In this document: piece by piece, positions 1 through 11,487 of the stretch
Layout of the letters: each line of letters begins with the position of its first letter
Numbering within the stretch: the first letter of the stretch is position 1
NCBI GenBank assembly: GCA_037176705.1
Contig: CM073889.1
Location: forward strand, 106,843,890-106,907,889
DNA: 64,000 bases
DNA from: Molossus alvarezi
Taxonomy: Eukaryota; Chordata; Mammalia; Chiroptera; Molossidae
Direction of reading: 5' to 3'
Made by a program: the position numbers and the translations under genes
Notes under the pieces: generated by a model
Seen by the model: only the letters and a program-made list of their open reading frames with translations
What the model was told of the DNA's origin: nothing
The model's database searches: none

Positions 1-1030
1 AGCTTCTGCACAGCAAAAGAAACAACCATCAAAATCGAAAAGCAACCCACTGTATGGGAGAACATCATTGCCAATGTTACATCAGATAAGAATTAATTTC
101 CAAAATATATAGAGTACTTATACAACTCAACAAAAGGAAGACAAAGAACCCAATTAAAAAATGGGCAGAGGAACTGAATAGACACCTCTCCAAACAGGAC
201 ATACAAATGGCCAAGAGACACATGAAGAAATGCTCAACATCACTAATCATCAGAGAGATGCAAATTAAAACAACAATGAGGTATCACCTCATACCTGTTA
301 GAATGGCCACCATCAACAAATCATCAAACAACAAGTGTTGGCGAGGGTGTGGAGAAAAGGGGACTCTAGCACACTGCTGGTGGGAATGCAGATGATGCAG
401 CCACTACCGAAAACAATATGGTGTTACCTCAAAAAATTAAAAATTGAATTGCCATTTGACCCAGTGATCCCACTTCTAGGAATATACCCTAAGAAGCCTG
501 AAAACACCAATCAGAAAGAATATATATACCCCCATCTCCGTAGCAGCACTATTTACAATAGCTAAGATCTGGAAACAGCCCAAGTGTCCATCAGTAGATG
601 AATGGATAAAAAAGCAGTGGTACATATACACAATGGAGTACTATGCAGCTGTAAGAAAGAAAGATATCTTCTCCTTTGAGACAACATGGAGGGACCTGCA
701 AAGTATTAACCTAAGTGAAACAAGCCATGCAGAAAAAGACAAATACCACATGGTCTCACTTATTTGTGGAATATAATGAATATAACAGTCTGAGGAATAG
801 GGTAGACCCAGAGACGTGGAAGTAGGGTACAGACTGACAACCCTCAGAAGAGGGTGTGGTGGAGGGAGAGAAGAGATAACACAGAACTTATATGCATGTA
901 TGCATAACCAATGGACATGGGCAACAAAGCCAGGGACGGGGTGAGGAGGTTGGGGAGGAGGGTGTCTTTAGAGTGAAAAAGGAGAAACATCTGTATCAAC
1001 AACAAAAAAAAGGTAAAAAAAAAAAAATAC
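1..1030 (+). mobile_element. LINE-1, 3' end (ORF2 C-terminus, 3' UTR, A-tail)
   Basis: The translation resembles the C-terminal end of L1 ORF2, including a cysteine/histidine stretch ([19 protein letters not shown]) near 330-395, but the reading frame shifts around 335-400, so it is dead. A 3' UTR follows from about 590 and ends in an A-rich tail at about 1005-1030. The 5' part lies outside the window. The end of its 3' UTR resembles that of the element at 25630-27783. Confidence 0.85.
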
Positions 1031-1042
1031 ACATTCTATTTT

Positions 1043-1280
1043 TTCTTATTCTCACTCGAGAACATTTTTCCATTTTTTATTCAGACAGAGCAGGAGGGGG
1101 AGAGAGGGAGAGAGAGAAACATTGATGTGAAAGGGACACATTAAGTGGCTGCCACCCACACGACCCAACCAGGGCCAGGGACAAAGTGCAATCAAAGTAC
1201 ATGCCCTTAGCGGGAACCAAACCCAGGTCTCTCTGGACTGCAGGCTGACGCTCTAACCACTGAGCCAAACCAGCCAGGGC
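1043..1280 (-). mobile_element. VES SINE
   Basis: Minus-strand tRNA-derived SINE. The reverse complement starts with the GCCCTGGCTGG-type head, has box A/B-like motifs, a CT-rich middle and a tail ending ..CTCGAGTGAGAATA. It sits directly beside the L1 A-tail, a common landing site. Confidence 0.9.
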
Positions 1281-1894
1281 TGGTTTTTAAACTTATTTCC
1301 AAAAGCCAAATTTAGAAAATATTTACAAGAATATATTATTATAATTATATTACATTGATAATAGTAATATAAATTATATTAAATAATTATATTAAAATGT
1401 ATGTATTAAATACATACCTAGGAAAATCACTACAGTTTTAATAAATTTCAGTCGTTAAATCATATAGGTTTTTCTAAGCTTAATGTAAACTAGACACTGA
1501 AGAAAGTATCTAAACAATTCCTATTTGAAAATTAATATATATACTTCTAAATAGCTCATGAGTCTAAGAAAAATATAGAAAACATTTTGTTCTTGACAAT
1601 TACGGATCTGTGGATGTAGTTAAGTCAGTTCTTAGAAATACATAGTTTTAAAGCAAATATTTTAAAAATATCACTAAAAATTATGAGGTAAGTCTCCACA
1701 AAAAGTAGAAAAAAGGTAAAATAATTGTAAATAAATCTATAAGAAAACAAGATAAAACCATAAATAAATGAGTCAGAAAACACACATAAACTACAGAGAT
1801 TCAATAAAACCAAAGTTGTTCCACTATCTAATAGAATTGATAAATTTTTAGTGAGACTGATTAAGAACCCAGATTTAATCAACAGAGGAGAGAA
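1281..1894. other. AT-rich spacer, nothing recognised
   Basis: Very AT-rich DNA between a SINE and an L1M fragment. I see no gene, RNA or bounded repeat. The open frames are short and of low complexity. Confidence 0.5.
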
Positions 1895-2285
1895 TAACTA
1901 AATTTTGGTGTATGTATATAATAGAATAGTATGTAGCATTTAAAATGAAGAAACTATAAATATACACAACATAAATGAATCTAAAAATAATTAGGTTGAA
2001 TAAAAGAAGTCAGAAAAACTAGGATATACTATATAATTTTATTTACATGAAATTCTAAAAGAAGCCAACTGATCAAGGCAGAAAGTTGATCAGGGTATGG
2101 CTGGGTAGAAAAGTAGCATGGGTTATAAAGGAAAATATTGGGCATGATGAATATGTTCACTAGCTTCATGGTCATGGTTTCATAGGTGTATACATATGCT
2201 AAAATGTATCAAATTGTACAGTATGTACAATTTATTGTGTGTCAATTACACCTAAACTTATTTAAAAAAATAAAAACACAAACAA
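1895..2285 (+). mobile_element. Old LINE-1 (L1M-type) 3' end
   Basis: Matches the general form of old L1 3' UTRs: the ATGAATATGTTCACTAGC-like stretch, then CAATTACACCTAAAC and an A-rich tail at about 2262-2290. It is diverged and has no intact ORF. Confidence 0.65.
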
Positions 2286-2295
2286 AAATGAAAAG

Positions 2296-2570
2296 AACCC
2301 TGGCCAGTTTGGCTCAGCAGTAGAGTGTCAGCCTGCACACCAGTGAGTTGCAGGTTTGATTCCAGTCAAGGGCACGTACCGTGGTTTAGGTTCCTCCCTA
2401 GCCCTGGTCGGGGTCATGCAGGAGGCAACCAATCAATGTGTCCCCCTCACGTTAACATTTCTCTCTCCCTTTCTCTTCTTCTCTCTCCCTCCCACTCTAT
2501 CTGAAGATAAATAGAAAAATATCTTCAGGTGAGGCTTAAAAAAAAAAAAAGAAAGAAAAGAAAAGAAACA
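2296..2570 (+). mobile_element. VES SINE
   Basis: Plus-strand VES copy: head CCCTGGCCAGTTTGGCTCAG, CT-rich middle near 2459-2500, and an A/G-rich tail (AAAAAAGAAAGAAAAG) that may hide a short target duplication of AAAAGAA. It landed in the tail of the preceding L1M element. Confidence 0.9.
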
Positions 2571-3119
2571 ATAGTCTATAGAAACAGACTCATAAGGACT
2601 TCAGATAATTAAATCATCAGACAAAAACTTTAATAGTTACATTTAGATTTATTTATTTATTAGACTTTGCCATTATAGACTCTAGCTCTATGATAGAGTA
2701 ATTTGTGGCAAACCAAAACTCCCATGAAAAATTGGGAATTTGAGGATCCAGGATCCTAGTGAGAAGGGAGGGGCAGAGAACAAATCTTGACACAGTCGAT
2801 ATATCCTTCAAGACAGTTGCCCAATTATGAAGCTGCATGGGACTAGAGCTAAGAAATTACAGAAACTCTGAAAGCAGAATGTTTTATCAGTCTCATAGTG
2901 TTAAGGGGCTAAGAATTAAAGTTCAGATCTCCCAAGGGGAGAGGCCCCAGGAAATACATTAGGCTGCCTGGACTCATTTTATTGAATACGCTTCTGGAAG
3001 AAAATAATCTGCACCACTATGTCTGCCTAGCAGAAGAAACTGTAGACCAACTGAAGGAAGACAATATCATCTGGAGCCTTTACTAACTGTTCATACACAG
3101 TGTCTAGTATGCAACAGAT
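2571..3119. other. Spacer, nothing recognised
   Basis: Unique-looking AT-rich sequence between two repeat blocks. I could identify no exon, RNA gene or named repeat here. Confidence 0.4.
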
Positions 3120-4470
3120 AATAAATAAATATTAATAAAACATTATTAGGCATGCCAAGAGATAGGACCAAATATTTAAAAACTGAAATTAAAAAACAAA
3201 AAACAGAGACTAACACCAGCGATTTAGAATCTTTTGAAAAGAATCCAATAGACATTTTAGGGATGAAAAATATAAATACTGAAATTAATAAATCAGAGAT
3301 TGTTTAACAGAAGGTTAGAACACCAGCGGAACAAAGAAAAGAACTAGAAGACATGACGTTGAAAATATGTAGGCTGCGATACAGAAAGTGAAAGGATAGA
3401 AAATACAGAAGAAATGGTGAGACAGTGAACAGGACAGTAGGCATATAACTGGAAGTCAAGAAGGAAAGAAGAGAGAAAATGGAATAGAAGCAATATTTAG
3501 AGAGATAATGGCAAATAATTTTTCACAACTGTTAAAAGATACTAAGTAAAAATTATAATACTATATTATGGGATTTGTAACTTGTAAATATAATATGTAT
3601 GGCAGCACTACCACAAATGACAGAGGTTAGCTAGAACAATAGTACCTCAAATTTCCTGTATTTGATGTAAGGAGACACAATCTGTTAAATTTGAGTGATG
3701 TGCTAAAGATACACAATGCATTTCCTAGAATAGTCACTTAAAAAAAGAAATTTAAATGGAATTATGACATTTTTGATTAACACATAAGGAGGCAGTTTAA
3801 AAAGAACAGAAAAACTAGACACAGATAGGACAACTAGAAAACAAATAAAGTGGTCAACCTAACTAAGTCATATCATTAATTTAAATGTAAATAAAACAAT
3901 TCTAATTAAAAAGCAGAGATGATCAGACTGGATTTAAGTACATGCTTTCTACAAGAGACATAGTGAAAATACAAAAACAGACACTGGAAGTTAAGAAGTT
4001 AAAAAAGCTATGCCATGCAAACAATCAGAAGAAAGCTGGGATGACTATATTAACTTCAGACAAAATAAATAAACTTCAAGATATGGAGGATGATCAGAGA
4101 TATAAAGAGATTTACGGTTAAAGGGTTGATTCCAATTCATCAGAAAGATACAATGTCTATGTGTTTAAGTCAAATATATGATCATAGTTGGAGTTGGCAA
4201 CTACCCCCTCAGTAATTATAATAGAATAACAAACAATAAAATTAGTAGGGGTAGATATCACTTGAGTGATATCATCAACTACCTTGATGTCACTGATACT
4301 TATTTAAAATACTAAATTGGACAACTGCAGAATATTCCTTCTTTTGAGGTACAAATGGAACAGTCATCAAGGAGACTTTATGCTGGTCTCAAAAAATTCC
4401 AAAAGATTGAAATCTTAGAGTATGTTCGCTTGCAGAAATAGAATTAAGTTAAAAATCAACAAAAAGAAGA
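3120..4470 (+). mobile_element. Ancient LINE-1 (L1M) remnant
   Basis: Scattered stretches read like decayed L1 ORF1/ORF2 on the plus strand, for example the CAAGAGACATAGTGAAAATA-like and CTGGGATGACTATATTAACT-like segments near 3950-4070. It is heavily eroded, frameshifted and of uncertain boundaries. Confidence 0.5.
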
Positions 4471-4479
4471 TATCCAATT

Positions 4480-5010
4480 TATGAACATGGGTTATTTATT
4501 TATTTATTTATTTATATCTTTCTATGTCTTATACTTATTTCTAAGTATTATATTCTTTTCATGCTATTGTGAATGGAATTGTTTCCTTAATTTTATTTTT
4601 GGATTGTTCATTGCAAGTGTATGTATAGAAATGCAATGTAGTGGTCTTCTGATATTGATTGTATCTTCCAACCTTGCTGAATTCCTTTATTAGTTTGAAT
4701 AGTTTTCTAGTGAATTCCTTTAGGATTTTCTATATAAGGTCATGTCATCTGCAAATAGAGTTCTATTCTCCCCACAAACCCCCAATCTGGATGTTTTTTC
4801 TTTTTCTTGCTTTATTAACCTCACTAGACCCTCCAGAATTGGTAAGAGTTGACATCCCTGCCTTGTTCCTGATCTTAAGGGGACACATTCAGGCTTTCAC
4901 CAGTATAATTGTGGGTTTTTTTCTAAATGCTGTTTATCAGATTGATAAAGTTCTTTTCTATTCCTCATTTGTTGAATGTGTTGTCATGAAAAGGTTTTGG
5001 TTTCCTACTG
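4480..5010 (-). mobile_element. LINE-1 ORF2 fragment, antisense
   Basis: The plus strand reads as the complement of the L1 reverse-transcriptase region: GTCATCTGCAAATAGAG, TTGACATCCCTGCCTTGTTC and TTTATCAGATTGA are typical antisense L1 words. It is a 5'- and 3'-truncated fragment with no intact frame. Confidence 0.8.
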
Positions 5011-5102
5011 TTTTTTTGCTGTGTGTGTGTGTATATACAGTTTAAATAACTTTGGGCTTGTACATACTGAGATCATTAATAACTTGTGTTTTCATCTAAA
5101 TA

Positions 5103-5224
5103 GGGGCAGGGCAAAAAAAGTTTAGTTTTGAGGACTCAAAACACAGAGCTTATTTTTGTATAATTATTAATCATTTTATTATTTTCCATACAAACAACTA
5201 CAAACCTACTTTTGCCCCACCCTG
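5103..5224. mobile_element. Mariner-type MITE (degenerate left end)
   Basis: Short non-autonomous DNA element flanked by TA on both sides (5101-5102 and 5225-5226). The right inverted repeat (ACAAACCTACTTTTGCCCCACCCTG type, ending 5224) is well preserved. The left end has decayed. It is the same family as the copy at 33663-33785. Confidence 0.75.
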
Positions 5225-5226
5225 TA

Positions 5227-5624
5227 TATCTGGGTGAGGACTACAATAGAGAATGGACTGCAAACCTCTGGAAAAGGCCTATCCCATTCCATCAAAGAGG
5301 CCACCAGCTTTCTAATAAAAGGATACTTCTACAAAGCAGTTAATTCCAGAAATGGCGGACAAATATTAGAGAGCCCCAGTAACAATTCCATTAAGGCACT
5401 CAAAAAGCCAGTATGTTGGACCAAAGTTTTTAGAATTTCCCAAATTCAACTGAGTCTGTATTTTGATAAATGGTGGCTTAAGCATTTTAAAATACCAGGC
5501 CAAAAAATAAATAAATTTTTTTTAAGTAAAAAGTCAAACTAAAATGTAAACACCCAAACATCATCCCTTGCAGTTGCTAGATTCAAATAAAAAATCAGAG
5601 GAAGGGGCAACCTATTCACCTCAT
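5227..5624. other. Spacer, nothing recognised
   Basis: Includes an open frame at 5234-5542 of 102 codons with no recognisable domain. I regard it as chance in AT-rich sequence. Confidence 0.4.
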
Positions 5625-5837
5625 CATTTTTTATCCTTACTCGAGGACATTTTTCCATTTCTCTTCAGATAGAGCGGCAGGGAGAGAAGGAGGAAGAGGG
5701 TGGTTGCCACCCACAGGGCCCCAACCGTAGCCAGGGACAAACTGCAGCCTAAGTACGAGGCCATAGCGGGAACCGAACCTGGGACTCTCAGGTCCGCAGG
5801 CCAACGCTGTAACCGCTGAGCCAGACCGGCCAGGGCT
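5625..5837 (-). mobile_element. VES SINE
   Basis: Minus-strand VES copy: the 3' tail (TATCCTTACTCGAGGACA) is at the left and the head, read as GCCCTGGCCGG on the minus strand, ends near 5837. The CT-rich middle is short. Confidence 0.9.
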
Positions 5838-6084
5838 CTCACCGGTTAATAAACACCCACCCACTTCTGTGCAAGCCTGTCCTTGTGGTCTGCACTGGCC
5901 CATGCACCCAAGCTCAGGCGCCCTGCCATTGTCTTTTTGAGTTCAACACCCATTTTTAAAATGAAAAGTCACCTGCCGTCAAGGCTAAACCCATGCAGAG
6001 GCCTTTCTAATACGGTCGATGTGTTGACTCGTTTGAGAGAATCGCGTAGCCAGGGAAATGAAGCGGCACCACTATTTTATAGGG

Positions 6085-6600
6085 ATCTGGTGGAGGGCCC
6101 TATCACAGCCCCCTTGTCCACGGGGGACACGTTCCAAGTGGACGTCTGAAACTGCGGAGAGGACCAAGGCCTATTTATGCTGCTGTTCTCCTGTACATAC
6201 ATACCTATGATACAGTTTAATTTACAAATTAGGCACAGTAAGAGATTTACAATAACTTGTAACAGAACAATTATAACAATATACTGTAACACCTTATGTG
6301 AACGTGATCTCTCTCAAAATAATCTCATTGTGCTGCACTCGCCCTTCTGCTTGTGATGATGTGAGAGGGTAAACTGCCTACTGATGCGATGAAGTGAGCG
6401 GAATGGCGTGGGCTCTGTGACGTAACATCGGGCTACGACTGTCCTTCGGACGGAACCAGCACGTTGGGGCCCCGCTGAGGCATACCCTTACTGCCTGCAT
6501 CACTGCTCCTGCGCTGGGGGTGTGTAGTAAGTACAATAGGGGTCCCTTGAACACAAGCGCTGCAGTATCTCTGAGACTAAGGAACCTCAATGACCCATCA
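6085..6600. mobile_element. Ancient DNA transposon remnant (Tigger-like)
   Basis: The stretch with GGGGGACACGTTCCAAGTGG, then ACATACATACCTATGATA, then TTAGGCACAGTAAGAGATTA resembles an old mammalian MER-type DNA transposon with CpG-rich ends. I assign the class from memory of the family only, and the ends are not defined. Confidence 0.5.
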
Positions 6601-7039
6601 AGGACTCTGACAGATGAATCATCTTGGTGAAATTAGAAACTTTTAAGAATGTTCTAGAATGACAGATGGAACAAAATTTATAATTACAAAATACAGGAGA
6701 AAAAGCTCTGATTATAAGGAAAGACTACAGCCTTTAATGACAACTTCAAAGCAGTGTTTTATATTCTCTTATGGAATGTTGCCATCAATTTCCATGCCTT
6801 ATTAATCATCATGTAAAATTGTGTTCAATGATAGACTATTACATTTCTTTGCCAGAGGGGTTTCAGAATCATTCTGTCTGCTGAATTCCCCTTCAACCAA
6901 GAAAATAATATAATCGATGATTCTTATCATAAGGACTATAGATCGTTTCCACAACGGACAATTGAATAGCCCTACTAAGTTCAATATTTCTGTTTGGTAA
7001 CTATTCCCTCTTGAATTCCTTTACTTTACCAACTCCTCC
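6601..7039. other. Spacer, nothing recognised
   Basis: No gene or repeat could be supported in this stretch. Confidence 0.4.
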
Positions 7040-7600
7040 TGCTTTTTCTTCTACATTCCTGCTCAATTAAACTCTGCTTTCCAGACTTCTCTTCTGCTGA
7101 TGACCTAAGCTCTAAAATCACATTGCTGTGTACCTACTAGACATTTCCATCTGAAAGCCAAGCATTTCAAATACACTGCTCAAGGCTATGTATCTAAAAT
7201 CATATTCAACTTCTCCAACTTCACTTCTCCCAACTTGCTGCTTTTCTTAAGAATCAACATTTCTACATCCAATTGTGAAAGTTTAACACTTGGGTAATTA
7301 AACTCCTCTCTGTCTCTCACCTCCCATAAACTAAGGAAAGTCTGATAGATCTCTTTCTCCCGGCAAGAGGAGCTTCATGATATGGTTTTTACTTGTTCTT
7401 CCAGCTTTGTCTTCTCCCTCACCTAAGAAATCTCTTTAACTCTCATTCTGTGTGCACACTATGCACTTTTCCTTTACTACTGATAAATTCTCTTCCTTAC
7501 CTTGCTCAATTGCAAACTCCCACAATTTCTCAGATTTACCTTAAGCATCTCCTCTTGGAACCTGAGAATTTATTCAATATTGAGATCCAAGTAACTCTGG
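7040..7600 (+). mobile_element. L2 LINE fragment
   Basis: Plus-strand L2 3' region: TACTAGACATTTCCATCTGA, then CTCCAACTTCACTTCTCCCA and later CTTCTCCCTCACC follow the usual L2 3'-end order in diverged form. No coding frame survives. Confidence 0.6.
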
Positions 7601-8069
7601 TTTGGTACTATGGACAAATCATTACTGCTCATAAACTAGTAGAGCAGATAAGAGTACAAGAAATTACAATGTAGTTTGGAAAGTACCAGGCTGAAATAAC
7701 CTAGGGCTATTTGTGTGCTAGAGCAACAGAGAAGACATACACAATCACCATGCATCGCCTCTATCGGTTTTGCTTGGATTGAGCCTTGTAGATAAAAAGA
7801 AATGTGTCAGGTGGACAAGGTAGGTGGAAGGCATTAGGTATCAGGGTACATTCTGGTAAGTTAGTACAGTGCAGCACAAAAGGGAAATGGAGAGGGAAGG
7901 ATGAGATTATGAAGCCAGATAAGGAAAGATAACCAGCAGCCATGGGAGGGCACATTACAAAGACCAGGTGAGAGAGAAGGAGACAATTAGGACCCTTATG
8001 CATTACACTAAGCAACAAATGACACTAAAAATCAGTGGCAGCGAGATGGGACAGGACACAGAAGCTACA

Positions 8070-8230
8070 TACTTATCCTTGTTTCAGACACAATGTACAC
8101 TTAATCTTCCTAACAAGCCTAAGAGATGTGTTCCTATTTTTACACAAGAAACTCAAGCGTGTAAGAACGTCACTTGCTCAAAACGACACAGTGTACAAGT
8201 AGGAGCAGAGATTCAAACTTCAACAACTCT
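8070..8230 (-). mobile_element. MIR SINE fragment
   Basis: The plus strand reads as the complement of MIR: TTAATCTTCCTAACAAGCCT, TTTTACACAAGAAACTCAAG, GTCACTTGCTCAAAACGACA. Core and flanks are recognisable, but the copy is old. Confidence 0.75.
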
Positions 8231-11200
8231 ACTCCTAAGTAGCATCATGTGCCAGTATCTCAAATGCATGTCCAAGTATAAATCAACAAATCGTGTTTTC
8301 ACAACTGACTCTGGCCTGTTCAACTTACTAGAATTAATTCCTAAACTTCCTCTTATAGAGAGTGTAGCAAGTGTAAAGAGAAATACTCTAGCAGGTTTAG
8401 GGTTACATATCATAAGGTTTTAATATTATTTCAAGCACAATTTTAGTTGCATATCCAATTTTTTAAAATTATCTTATGGGCACAATTTACATTCTCCAAT
8501 TAATAATTTTGTATGGGCCACAAAGTTTAAGCATAATATTACCAGCCTGTAAAATCTCTACTCTGCCCACATTCTTATATTGCTGGACATATCTTAAAAT
8601 GTATTGATCTAAAAATAAAACATGATGTGAAAATATGCTTAAAATGACATCAAGATATTTCCTTACGGAACACTTAATCAGGGAATAAAATATTCGGTAT
8701 CTTCACATTCATTTACCTAAGAAACATGCTATATGTATGTAAACATACATGAAGTGTTTGGAAAATTTGCAAAATACAGTCTAACACCTCTAATATTGAG
8801 CTATTAATGCTGTGTGAACACAAATATTTTTCCAAGTTTTCCTTCAAAAGGCATTCAGTGAATTAACTTCTTATTTGAAGTTACTCTTATTTTAAAATAA
8901 TTTTTTTTTAATCTAAGGTTAGAAATGACCAATTCCAGAAGAAATGTATACCTTCACAAAACTTAATCTACCAAACTCAACTATATAAATACAAGCAATG
9001 TGGATAAGCCCTACATTTATTTCATTCCTTAAAGATTACAAAGGACAGGGTTTAAGTTGACTCATTTACTCAACTCCAATGCTTTATTCTTATCACAGTA
9101 TTACAGATTTATCTTAGACCATAAGAACCTGGGGAAATCTGAACCATTCTAGGTTGAAAAAGCCCCTCATGCCGTCTATTAGTGGCAGCCATAGAGAAAA
9201 TGCCGAGGTGTACTCAGCATACCTGTAAATGCTGCTGCTGCTGCTGCAAAACAAAACAAAACAAAACAAAACAGTATACATTCTCAAGCCTTGAAACAGG
9301 TTTCAAGTCACATGTCAGCTCCAACAGATTGTTCAGTGGCTACCTCAGACATGAGACTGGGGGGCAATCTGGGCAAAATAGGTCATAAATGCCCGCTGTG
9401 GGCGCCGGAGTGTGGTCGCCCATGTGCACCACCTCCCCCCTTCAGCTTTGCTGGCAAACACTGGACGGAAATGCTTTTGTTTCTATAGGGACAGGGACCT
9501 GCACTGTTGCTTCATCTCAGATAACGCATCCTGGCATGAAACAGAACACACTATGCAAATCAAGGAAGTTTTGAGATTTTTTTTTTTGCCCATGTCTGAC
9601 AACAATAAACCTAATTATTAGTTTTCTAGAAAACACTATCTAATGGACAGCTTCAGTTAACATAACCAGGGTTACATTTTTCAAATGCTCTTATTCATCT
9701 GGAAAGTTCAGTGTAATATATGTTATATATGTGTGTGTGCACACACACACACACACACACAGTTTTAGGAGAAAACATCAGCATTTCAGCTTGGTAATTT
9801 AAATAATGTCAACTATGCATGTTTATTTGTAAAACTTCCCATAGTGAAACATGTTACAGTTACCTATAAACATTTATTTTTCACTATTTACAATTTGAAT
9901 AATTATGGAATGTTTGTATAATGCAACCAATTGAGTTATAGAAAAGTCACATAAACAATATAAATCTGATGCCCAATCCTTTACAAATTAGAAATTACTT
10001 TCACTGCATTCTCAAATTGTCAAGTATAAATAGATGAGGTCAGCAATACTTCAGATGAGGCACTTTAACAATTACTCAAAAAGATTAAGTGTACAAAGTG
10101 TAAAACAAAACTCTTAATACTGAGTCCTTAATTTCAGACGTGATTAATCTGAGATAGTCTGTATTAAGGAGTGTTACACACTTTATTTCTTGCCCTTCTG
10201 CCTTCACTTGACCCGAGGCAACATAAACATGAAATACGTAAGATACACAGACATCACCACAAACCAGTTAATGTGCTTACATACAGAGGAACTAAATGTC
10301 TGACGACACTGGGGTTCAGAAAGTGACTATTTTAACACAAAACTGATGCACGATTTTTTTCGTAAATGTGTATAAATACATTGGTCTCCCAAAGGCAAAA
10401 TGGTATCTATCTCTACCATACTCTTAGACAAAAATGCCTTCAAATGTACTATTTAATTAACTGAATTAAAACTATTAGTCTGACGTACTCTTTTCAAACA
10501 CTGTATTTTTTAAATACTTAGTGAAATCAAAATACTACATTTTAAAAAGAGACATTAAAAATTAGATTTACCAATACTTTATAGATTACAGTTTTAAGAC
10601 TTAAAAAAGGTAATAAGGAACAGGTATTTTGTTTTGCCAGACTTCTGTGAAAGACCTTTTAAACATATACATTTGGCCAATTCCTTTTCAACCTTAAGTT
10701 CTCTGGATATTTACACTGCATCTTTTAGTAGCTAATAATAATACTTGATTAGAAGCTATTAATTCATGTTGCTTCATGAATTCTGAGTTCTGCTTTTTCC
10801 CTACTGTCGAATTACAACATACCTCTATTAGTAAAAAAAAATGGTTGACTCAAATTTTTAAAGTTTATCCAGAAGGGATTAAAATCTGTTTTCATGAACT
10901 AAAAATTTTAGGTGAGAACAGTTAAATCTCATTAAACTTGTTTTATTCTGGTAGTTTATAAATTGAGTAATTTCTATAGCCTAGGTACCCAAATGCCCTT
11001 CAATAAACATGAGTTTCTACTCATTTGAACACGGTTAGCTGTTCCAAGCCCATTTATCAAACTCACTTGCTCTGTATGTCTACACATGAGGGCACACATA
11101 CTCTTTAATTCCCTAGAACAGTTTGCTCCTCCGGAAAGAGACTGGCATTAGCTCAGTATGCTACCTGACACTAAAGTCTCTTCTAAAATTGAAAGCCGGC

Positions 11201-11249
11201 CAATATTCAGATAAATGGAGAGAGAAAATACTTATTTAGAATGACAAAA
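8231..11249. other. Downstream flank of TXNL1, no gene seen
   Basis: About 3 kb beyond the TXNL1 poly(A) site with no named interspersed repeat that I can support. It contains a short GCT run (9229-9247) followed by an AAAAC run (about 9246-9275), a CA/TG microsatellite near 9730-9762, and a more GC-rich patch at 9380-9470. A longer alternative TXNL1 3' UTR could extend into it, but the sequence alone does not show this. Confidence 0.4.
9728..9762. repeat. TG/CA microsatellite
   Basis: A GT run passes directly into a CA run of about 12 units, giving a small palindromic dinucleotide tract. Confidence 0.9.
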
Positions 11250-11457
11250 TTAAGCTTGGCAAAAGTAATGACTTTTATTTACAACTGCATGTATCAAGAT
11301 TACAATAGAAACACTAGTGATATCATCTGAACAAAAGCAATGATTTATTATTGGTAATGGCAATGAATGGAATATTGACAGTCTCTGGCGAGAATCAAGC
11401 AGTTATCCAGGAGCTGTAGATCTGTTTGCAGTGTGGTCTTCCAGTGTCCTTTGTATC
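11250..11457 (-). other. TXNL1: TXNL1 3' UTR
   Basis: Sequence after the TXNL1 stop codon on the minus strand up to roughly 20 bases beyond the AATAAA signal at 11279-11274. The far end is estimated from the usual spacing between signal and cleavage, not seen directly. Confidence 0.75.
11274..11279 (-). terminator. TXNL1: Poly(A) signal AATAAA of TXNL1
   Basis: On the minus strand the context reads TTGTAAATAAAAGTCATT, about 180 bases past the stop codon. It is the first canonical signal downstream of the gene and is followed by a T-rich stretch suited to cleavage-factor binding. Confidence 0.8.
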
Positions 11458-11487
11458 TTAGTGACTTTCTCCCTTTTTGCCAACTAC
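11458..11487 (-). CDS. TXNL1: TXNL1 coding exon 8 (last)
   Basis: Thirty coding bases encode VVGKKGESH and a TAA stop (residues 281-289). The acceptor is TTTTTCTAG immediately upstream (11490-11488). It is the C-terminal tail after the PITH domain and continues into the 3' UTR. Confidence 0.95.
   Translation of the reverse strand, partial: VVGKKGESH

Noticed and set aside
5234..5542. 102-codon open frame downstream of TXNL1
   Set aside because: No domain, no splice or promoter context, AT-rich surroundings.
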